The position numbers and the translations under genes are program-made. Shown here piece by piece: positions 49,736 through 54,896 of a stretch of DNA of 54,896 bases (position 1 is the stretch's first letter; each line of letters opens with the position of its first letter). The stretch comes from Caloramator fervidus. GTDB lineage: Bacteria > Bacillota > Clostridia > Clostridiales > Caloramatoraceae. The stretch is from contig NZ_FNUK01000013.1 of the NCBI RefSeq assembly GCF_900108045.1, forward strand, positions 1-54,896. The letters are read 5' to 3'. The notes beneath the pieces were generated by a model. It was not told where the DNA came from, did no database searches, and worked only from the letters and a program-made list of their open reading frames with translations.

Positions 49736-49768
49736 GGCGGATTTACCGCCCTATTCTATTGTTTTGTT
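49733..49768 (+). terminator. Terminator of the glutamate cluster (bidirectional)
   Basis: TAGGGCGG (49733-49740), ATTTA, CCGCCCTA (49746-49753), then T-rich TTCTATTGTTTTGTT. The minus-strand gene on the other side also ends within it. Confidence 0.75.
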
Positions 49769-50632
49769 AGCCTTTATCTTGTAGGTTAGGCCTGGAGTTA
49801 CGTTTGTAAACAAATACATTCCATTATTGTTTGTTCTTGTAAATTTTATAGGAGTTAATTTACTGTCTTCTTCTACTTTATATAAAGTTACTATTGCGTT
49901 TCTAATTGGAGCATTATTTTTATCTTTTATTACACCTGATATAGTTCCTGTATAAGCGTTTGGATTTATATTAAGTTTTATTACGGTTTTTGCTATCATT
50001 GAAGGTCTGTCTATTTTTATATTTGTTGTATCGTTAGTATATCCAAGCTTTGAACACATTATCTTGTATTGTCCTTGAGGAATGTCAGCAAATAGGAATT
50101 GGCCATATTGGTTTGTAGTTGTAGTAGCTATTATTTCTTCTTTATTATCAAGGATTTTAAATAATTTAACTGAACATGAAGCTATGGGATTGTTGTCATA
50201 GTCTAATACATCTCCTGCTATTACAGAAAGTTCTTTTTTAGAATCGCTGGCTAAAGTTATATTTATTTCAAGTTGTTGTTGTGATTGTAGTGAAAATGGA
50301 GTTAAATCAGATAAAATATAGCCGTTTGCTATTGCGGAAATATTATACTGCATTCCAGGAGGGAAGGGTGAAAAGACGTAGTTTCCATTATCATCTGTAT
50401 AAGCGTGGGCTATAGGATTAAAGCTTTCATCGAATATCTTTACAAGGGCAGATGGTATAGGATTTCCTTCTTCATCTGTTACTTTTCCATAAACTGCACC
50501 AGCTTCTAAACTTTGGTTTTCTTCAAGGGAAAGGTCAATCCTAATTTCTTCACCTATTCCTACAAGTTCTTTAGATTCTGATTGTCCAAGGACGTATAAA
50601 TCGTAGGTTACGTTTTTGTCTTCGTAAACCAT
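49751..50632 (-). CDS. Protein of three carboxypeptidase-regulatory-like (CnaB/PEGA-type) repeats
   Basis: 293 aa. After a 45-residue N-terminus come three beta-sandwich repeats of about 75 residues each (about 48-125, 130-208, 215-293), recognisable by GKVTDEEGNPIPSALV, AGDVLDYDNNPIAS and SGVIKDKNNAPIRNAIV, each followed by a YxF or GxYxF turn and PPG or PxGQY. There is no signal peptide, transmembrane segment, or cell-wall anchor. SD AAAGGGGGAT. It might be a surface or spore-coat protein released by mother-cell lysis; function unknown. Confidence 0.75.
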   Translation of the reverse strand: MVYEDKNVTYDLYVLGQSESKELVGIGEEIRIDLSLEENQSLEAGAVYGKVTDEEGNPIPSALVKIFDESFNPIAHAYTDDNGNYVFSPFPPGMQYNISAIANGYILSDLTPFSLQSQQQLEINITLASDSKKELSVIAGDVLDYDNNPIASCSVKLFKILDNKEEIIATTTTNQYGQFLFADIPQGQYKIMCSKLGYTNDTTNIKIDRPSMIAKTVIKLNINPNAYTGTISGVIKDKNNAPIRNAIVTLYKVEEDSKLTPIKFTRTNNNGMYLFTNVTPGLTYKIKANKTIE

Positions 50633-50724
50633 ATCCTTATCCCCCTTTAAATATTTCCAATTATATATTATGAAAAAAGTTTCTTTTGGCTACAAAAATA
50701 TACATAAATTTACTTAAAACGAAT

Positions 50725-50753
50725 TTGTTAAAAAAATAATTATATTATATAAT
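50725..50753 (+). promoter_or_regulatory. SigA-type promoter of bcd-etfBA with Rex-like half-site
   Basis: TTGTTA (50725-50730), 17 bp, perfect TATAAT (50748-50753). The -35 region reads TTGTTAA, one half of the Rex site TTGTTAAnnnnTTAACAA; the other half is not conserved. In clostridia Rex represses butyryl-CoA genes at high NAD+/NADH ratio. Confidence 0.55.
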
Positions 50754-50806
50754 ATTTATAGAAATTTTTGAAAAATTTTAATTTTTTTAGCATTGGGGGG
50801 ATGGAT

Positions 50807-51946
50807 GTGGATTTTAAATTAACCAAGGAACAGGAGTTAATGAGAGAAATGCTGCAAAAGTTCGTAGAGAATGAGGTAAGGCCTTTAGCAAAAGAAGTAG
50901 ATGAAAAGGAAATGTTTCCACTAGATACGGTAAAGAAGATGGGAAAATTAGGACTTATGGGAATACCTTTTCCAACGGAAGTTGGTGGAGCAGGGGGGGA
51001 TTTTATAAGCTATATTCTTGCAGTAGAAGAAATATCGAAGGCATGTGCAACTACGGGGGTTATATTATCTGCCCACACTTCCCTTTGCTGTTGGCCTATT
51101 TATACCTATGGAACAGAAGAGCAAAAGAGAAAATACCTTCCTTCTCTTTTAAAGGGAGAAAAACTTGGTGCTTTTGCTCTTACAGAACCAAATGCAGGAA
51201 CTGATGCTGCAAGCCAACAGACAACAGCAAAGCTTGAAGGGGATTACTATGTATTAAACGGAAGCAAAGTATTTATAACAAATGGTGGTTATGCGGATGT
51301 ATTTATAGTATTTGCAATGACAGATAGAAGTAAAGGAACAAAAGGAATATCAGCCTTTATAGTAGAAAAAGGATTTGAAGGCTTTGAAATAGGAAAGATA
51401 GAAGAAAAGATGGGAATAAGAGGTTCATCAACAGCAGAATTGATTTTTAAAGACTGCAAAGTTCCAAAGGAAAATTTACTAGGTCAAGAAGGAAAAGGTT
51501 TTTCAATAGCAATGGCAACATTAGATGGGGGAAGAATAGGTATAGCGGCTCAAGCTCTTGGAATAGCAGAAGGGGCTTTAAATGAAGCCATAAAATATAT
51601 GAAGGAAAGAAAACAATTTGGAAAAACTTTATCAAGTTTTCAAGGTCTTCAGTGGTATATAGCGGAACTTGCAACAAAGGTGGAAGCTGCAAAACTTTTA
51701 GTGTATAAAGCTGCATGGAAAAAAGAAAATGGACTTCCATATAGCATGGATGCTTCAATGGCAAAACTATTTGCATCAGAAACCGCAATGCAGGTTACCA
51801 CCAAGGTAGTTCAGATATTTGGTGGATATGGATATACAAGGGATTATCCTGTTGAGAGAATGATGAGGGATGCAAAAATAACAGAAATATATGAAGGAAC
51901 AAGTGAAGTTCAAAAGATGGTAATATCAGCACATGTATTAAAATAG
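50807..51946 (+). CDS. bcd: Butyryl-CoA dehydrogenase (acyl-CoA dehydrogenase)
   Basis: FAD enzyme reducing crotonyl-CoA to butyryl-CoA with Etf, coupled by flavin bifurcation to ferredoxin reduction. The frame is 379 aa from GTG 50807, the Bcd length; the same GGGGGGAT SD pattern occurs before etfB and etfA, 3-4 nt from the start. ATG 50801 is too close to it. TEPNAGTDA, FITNGGYADVF, DGGRIGIAAQ and IYEGTSEVQ with the catalytic Glu are visible. No crt, hbd or thl gene is nearby. Confidence 0.94.
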   Translation: MDFKLTKEQELMREMLQKFVENEVRPLAKEVDEKEMFPLDTVKKMGKLGLMGIPFPTEVGGAGGDFISYILAVEEISKACATTGVILSAHTSLCCWPIYTYGTEEQKRKYLPSLLKGEKLGAFALTEPNAGTDAASQQTTAKLEGDYYVLNGSKVFITNGGYADVFIVFAMTDRSKGTKGISAFIVEKGFEGFEIGKIEEKMGIRGSSTAELIFKDCKVPKENLLGQEGKGFSIAMATLDGGRIGIAAQALGIAEGALNEAIKYMKERKQFGKTLSSFQGLQWYIAELATKVEAAKLLVYKAAWKKENGLPYSMDASMAKLFASETAMQVTTKVVQIFGGYGYTRDYPVERMMRDAKITEIYEGTSEVQKMVISAHVLK

Positions 51947-51956
51947 GGGGGATAAT

Positions 51957-52736
51957 ATGAAGGTAGTAGTTTGTGTAAAACAGGTTCCAGACACAAACGA
52001 AGTTAAAATAGATCCTGTAAAGGGGACTTTAATAAGAGAAGGTGTTCCAAGTATAATGAATCCTGACGATAAAAACGCCCTTGAAGAGGCTTTAAGGCTT
52101 AAGGATGAATATGGTGCTTACGTAACAGTAATAACGATGGGACCTCCTCAAGCGGAAAAGGTTTTAAGGGAAGCTTTAGCTATGGGGGCAGATGAGGCAA
52201 TACTTTTAACGGATAAAGCTTTCGCAGGAGCAGATACATGGGCAACCTCATTGACTCTTGCAAAGGCAATAGAAAAAATAGGTTATGATTTAATTTTAGC
52301 AGGAAGACAAGCAATAGATGGAGATACAGCACAGGTTGGACCGGAGATAGCAGAACATCTTGATATTCCACAGGTTACATATGTTGAGAAGGTGGAACTT
52401 GAAGGAAACACCTTAAGGGTAAAAAGGGCTTTAGAGGATGGATATGAGATAATAAAAATAAATATGCCGTGTCTTTTAACTTGTATAAAGGAATTAAATA
52501 CTCCAAGATATATGAATGTATATGATATATTTACCTGCTATAAGAAGGAAATAAAGGTTTTAACATCAGAGGATCTAGGATTAAACAAAGAAGATATAGG
52601 ACTTTTAGGTTCACCAACAAAGGTAAGAAAAACCTTTACAAAGGAACCTAAGGGAAAAGGAGAAATCATAAATATGCCGCCTTGTGAGGCAGCAAAATTT
52701 GCGGTTGAAAAATTAAAGGAAAAGCACTATATATAG
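51957..52736 (+). CDS. etfB: Electron transfer flavoprotein beta subunit
   Basis: 259 aa. KVVVCVKQVPDTNEVKID at the start, ALRLKDEYGAYVTVITMGPPQAEK, DLILAGRQAIDGDTAQVGP and the LPCLLTCIKELN-type conserved stretch (NMPCLLTCIKELNTPRY). The partner of EtfA; binds the bifurcating flavin. 10 bp after bcd, SD AGGGGGGAT. Confidence 0.96.
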   Translation: MKVVVCVKQVPDTNEVKIDPVKGTLIREGVPSIMNPDDKNALEEALRLKDEYGAYVTVITMGPPQAEKVLREALAMGADEAILLTDKAFAGADTWATSLTLAKAIEKIGYDLILAGRQAIDGDTAQVGPEIAEHLDIPQVTYVEKVELEGNTLRVKRALEDGYEIIKINMPCLLTCIKELNTPRYMNVYDIFTCYKKEIKVLTSEDLGLNKEDIGLLGSPTKVRKTFTKEPKGKGEIINMPPCEAAKFAVEKLKEKHYI

Positions 52737-52746
52737 GGGGGATAGT

Positions 52747-53754
52747 ATGAGTGTATGGGTTATAGCAGAACAAAGAGATGGTAACCTTCAAAAAGTATCC
52801 CTAGAACTTTTAGGAAAGGGGAAAGAGCTTGCAAATAAGTTAGGGACAAATCTTGTGGCAGTTTTAGCAGGATATGAGATAGAAAAATTAGCAAAGACGT
52901 TGATAAGGTATGGGGCGGATGAAGTTCTAGTTCTTGACCATATACTTCTTAAAAACTATACAACGGATGGTTATACAAAAGCAATAGAAAAGGTAGTAAA
53001 ATGTAAAAATCCAGAAATAATTTTAATAGGTGCTACGAATATAGGAAGAGATTTAGGCCCAAGGCTTGCAGCAAGGTTAAAAACAGGTCTTACAGCTGAT
53101 TGCACAGGCCTTGATATAGATGAAAATAGTAAAAATTTGCTTATGACAAGACCAGCCTTTGGAGGAAATTTAATGGCTACAATAGAATGTCCAAATCATA
53201 GACCTCAGATGGCAACAGTAAGACCAGGAGTATTTCCACTTCCATGTCCTGATGAAAAAAGGGAAGGAAAAATACAAAAAATAGAAGTGGATTTAAAGGA
53301 AAAGGATATAAGAACGGTTGTAGAAAAAATAGTAAAATCTTTAGAAGATAAAGTGGATATAACAGAGGCTAAAGTAATAGTATCAGGTGGAAGAGGCCTT
53401 GGAAGTAAAGAAGGTTTTGAACTTTTAAAGGAGCTTGCGAGTCTTTTAGGAGGTGTAGTAGGAGCAAGTCGTGCTGCGGTAGATTCAGGATGGATAGGGA
53501 AAGATCATCAAGTTGGGCAAACAGGAAAAACTGTAAGACCAAAGCTTTACATAGCCTGTGGAATATCAGGAGCTATTCAACATCTTGCAGGAATGCAAGA
53601 TAGCGAATATATAATAGCTATAAATAAAGACGAAAATGCTCCAATAATGTCAATAGCAGACCTTGCAATAGTTGGGGATTTATATAAAGTTATTCCAGAG
53701 CTTATAAATGAAATAAAAGCTTATAAAAATAGTTGTGAAGTTGTAAACATATAA
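52747..53754 (+). CDS. etfA: Electron transfer flavoprotein alpha subunit
   Basis: 335 aa. C-terminal FAD-binding domain with GGRGLGSKEGFELL, SRAAVDSGW, GQTGKTVRPKLYIACGISG and AINKDENAP are all present. It has no extra N-terminal ferredoxin domain, unlike some clostridial EtfA proteins. 10 bp after etfB with the same SD. Confidence 0.96.
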   Translation: MSVWVIAEQRDGNLQKVSLELLGKGKELANKLGTNLVAVLAGYEIEKLAKTLIRYGADEVLVLDHILLKNYTTDGYTKAIEKVVKCKNPEIILIGATNIGRDLGPRLAARLKTGLTADCTGLDIDENSKNLLMTRPAFGGNLMATIECPNHRPQMATVRPGVFPLPCPDEKREGKIQKIEVDLKEKDIRTVVEKIVKSLEDKVDITEAKVIVSGGRGLGSKEGFELLKELASLLGGVVGASRAAVDSGWIGKDHQVGQTGKTVRPKLYIACGISGAIQHLAGMQDSEYIIAINKDENAPIMSIADLAIVGDLYKVIPELINEIKAYKNSCEVVNI

Positions 53755-53785
53755 GCCTGCAAAGTTTTCTTTGCAGGCTTTTATA
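53753..53785 (+). terminator. Terminator of bcd-etfBA (bidirectional)
   Basis: AAGCCTGCAAAG (53753-53764), TTTT, CTTTGCAGGCTT (53769-53780), then TTATA. The minus-strand gene ends beside it. Confidence 0.85.
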
Positions 53786-54425
53786 CTGCTATTTGTTCAT
53801 TAATGTTAATTATGATATCTTTAAGGTTTCTAAAATCAAATTTTGGGACATCAATTTCTTTCAATAGTTTTATAGCTTCTTCAAAGTTATTTACAAGATT
53901 TAAGCTTTTATATTCCAATTCCTTTGCTAAAACATCATTATAATAGTTGCAGTAGGCAAAATAATCTTTTCTTTCTCTTTTGTAATATTCATATTCTTGA
54001 CCACAGGCCTCTATAATTTCGCGACAAAGGTATAAGTTACAGGGATGAGGTCTTAATGTAAAGTCTAATTTACATCCATCTTTGTCAAAAAAAGGACATA
54101 GCCTAAAGAAAAGCTTAGTATCAAAATCATCTGATTTAGGTTTTAACTTGTTATACTTTTCTTCATCAAAATAACCTAAAACTTCTATGTGATATTTTTC
54201 TATTTTTGAGTTTATAAGATTTGCAATTTCATAAATAAAATCTTCCTTTCCTAAGTCTAATATATTTTTTATGTCTATTAACTTATATTTTGGAAAATAC
54301 CAGCAGCAACCCCTCATTTTTATTTTAAGATATGAAGTTGCTTCTAAAAAATTATAACATTTTCCGCAAAATGAACATTTAAAAAGAGGAATGTTTTCAT
54401 GCTTTAAAAATGTTAACTTGTGCAT
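53781..54425 (-). CDS. YkgJ-like cysteine-cluster protein
   Basis: 214 aa. N-terminal FKCSFCGKC (Cys17, 20, 23) with CC at 40-41; then CPFFDKDGCKLDFTLRPHPCNLYLC in the middle. This Cys arrangement resembles the YkgJ family (proposed zinc or iron-sulfur binding) but is diverged. The C-terminal third is helical. SD AAGGGGGAT precedes ATG 54425. A possible promoter on the minus strand is TTGAAA-17 bp-TATTAA (54449-54477). Function unknown. Confidence 0.7.
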   Translation of the reverse strand: MHKLTFLKHENIPLFKCSFCGKCYNFLEATSYLKIKMRGCCWYFPKYKLIDIKNILDLGKEDFIYEIANLINSKIEKYHIEVLGYFDEEKYNKLKPKSDDFDTKLFFRLCPFFDKDGCKLDFTLRPHPCNLYLCREIIEACGQEYEYYKRERKDYFAYCNYYNDVLAKELEYKSLNLVNNFEEAIKLLKEIDVPKFDFRNLKDIIININEQIAV

Positions 54426-54448
54426 TTTGCATCCCCCTTACACAAAAA

Positions 54449-54477
54449 TTAATAGCATAATAATAAATGTATTTCAA
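54449..54477 (-). promoter_or_regulatory. Possible SigA promoter of the Cys-cluster gene
   Basis: On the minus strand TTGAAA (54472-54477), 17 bp, TATTAA (54449-54454), about 25 bp before the ATG. The -10 has a mismatch. Confidence 0.4.
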
Positions 54478-54582
54478 ATTTGTAAATATTATAAAAAAAC
54501 AACAGCAATTAATAAAAAATGAGATATATAAAAAAATACTTAATAAATTGTATTTTTCAGATTGTTGACAAAGTATAATTTT

Positions 54583-54626
54583 AAAAAGAGAATCCATCAC
54601 AAAAAAAGGATTCTCTTTTTTTATGT
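54583..54626 (+). terminator. Hairpin terminator inside the IS leader
   Basis: AAAAAGAGAATCC (54583-54595) pairs with GGATTCTCTTTTT (54608-54620), followed by further T. Lying just inside the IS, it would stop transcription entering from outside and keep the transposase low. Confidence 0.75.
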
Positions 54627-54666
54627 CGAAATATAATAATATACGAAGTAATAAAGGAGGATAAGT

Positions 54667-54896
54667 ATGCTAACAATCAACAAAGATAAAATTCGTAGAG
54701 AACAAGTTGAATTTATCTCTGTTGACCAATTGGTTCCAGAAGATCATTTAGTTAGAAAAATAGAAAAAGCTATCAATTTTGATTTCATATATGATCTTGT
54801 AAAGGACATGTATTGCTTAAATAATGGGAGACCAAGCATAGATCCTGTTGTATTAATTAAAATAGTTTTAATTCAATATATGTTTGGTATAAAATC
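54667..54896 (+). CDS. IS1182-family transposase, N-terminal part
   Basis: The frame is open to the window end (76 codons). It starts MLTINKDKIRREQVEFISVD, then LVPEDHLVRKIEKAINFDF, YDLVKDMYC and GRPSIDPVVLIKI, the conserved IS1182 N-terminal domain that precedes the DDE core. SD AAAGGAGGAT precedes ATG 54667. The catalytic part is beyond the window. Confidence 0.9.
   Translation, partial: MLTINKDKIRREQVEFISVDQLVPEDHLVRKIEKAINFDFIYDLVKDMYCLNNGRPSIDPVVLIKIVLIQYMFGIK

Larger units (their letters stand above)
54557..54896 (+). mobile_element. 5' end of an IS1182-type insertion sequence (truncated by window edge)
   Basis: TCAGATTGTTGACAAA (54557-54572) is the left terminal repeat; its reverse complement matches the right terminal repeat at 259-274 at 13 of 16 positions. 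Between it and the transposase lies a 13-bp hairpin. The two IS ends need not come from the same copy and differ by three bases, so these are related rather than identical elements. Confidence 0.8.

Noticed and set aside
50640-50690. Exact sigma-K site before the 49751-50632 gene
   Set aside because: CATAATATA is present, but the sequence 16-17 nt upstream is TAGC rather than mACm, so the full consensus is not met.

Overview
The window is AT-rich, densely packed DNA of a spore-forming, low-GC Clostridia bacterium. Firmicute housekeeping genes (pcrA-ligA-gatCAB, tig-clpP-clpX-lonB-lonA-ysxC), strong AGGAGG ribosome sites and butyryl-CoA dehydrogenase/Etf genes support this. A complete methylaspartate route of glutamate fermentation is also encoded. 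A Clostridiaceae member that ferments amino acids, perhaps Caloramator-like, fits; the genus is inference only.

Layout. 1-274 is the 3' end of an IS1182-type insertion sequence. 54557-54896 is the 5' end of a related copy on the same strand, so the window lies between two IS copies. 299-3358: a small unknown gene, a lytic transglycosylase, a patatin-like lipase and a pseudouridine synthase. 3397-10812: pcrA, ligA and gatCAB. 10843-16803: an oligopeptide ABC importer (oppBCDFA) behind a long AT-rich leader. 16816-18304: a minus-strand pair of unknown function. 18424-21242: a HypE-like protein, RNase PH, an ITP/XTP pyrophosphatase and a phosphodiesterase. 21338-22482: thirteen tRNA genes. 22575-25212: two unknown proteins, a possible structured RNA and a lipoprotein metallo-beta-lactamase-fold enzyme. 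25316-33314: the proteostasis block. 33354-34876: a CPBP-family membrane protein and three small minus-strand genes, two of them Cys-rich and one also His-rich. 35048-36526: an orphan histidine kinase and a very short radical SAM protein. 36712-49735: a GntR regulator and the glutamate fermentation cluster. 49751-50632: a protein of three beta-sandwich repeats. 50807-53754: bcd-etfB-etfA. 53781-54425: a Cys-rich protein.

How the genes work together. Imported peptides (Opp) and glutamine (GlsA) supply glutamate. GlmS/GlmE, kept active by GlmL, rearrange glutamate to 3-methylaspartate. Mal removes ammonia to give mesaconate, and a two-subunit hydratase adds water to give citramalate. A citrate-lyase-type complex (CitDEF, matured by CitC and a fused CitXG) splits citramalate into acetate and pyruvate. 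Bcd-EtfBA is the electron-bifurcating step of butyrate formation, where pyruvate-derived carbon could end.

The least expected signal is a set of sequences resembling sporulation promoters. A sigma-H-like site precedes the soluble orphan kinase/radical SAM pair. Sigma-K-like sites precede the His/Cys-rich small proteins and the unknown 16816-18304 pair. A sigma-F-like site precedes lonB. These were read by eye and need testing, but together they suggest that several unknown genes here belong to a sporulation programme.
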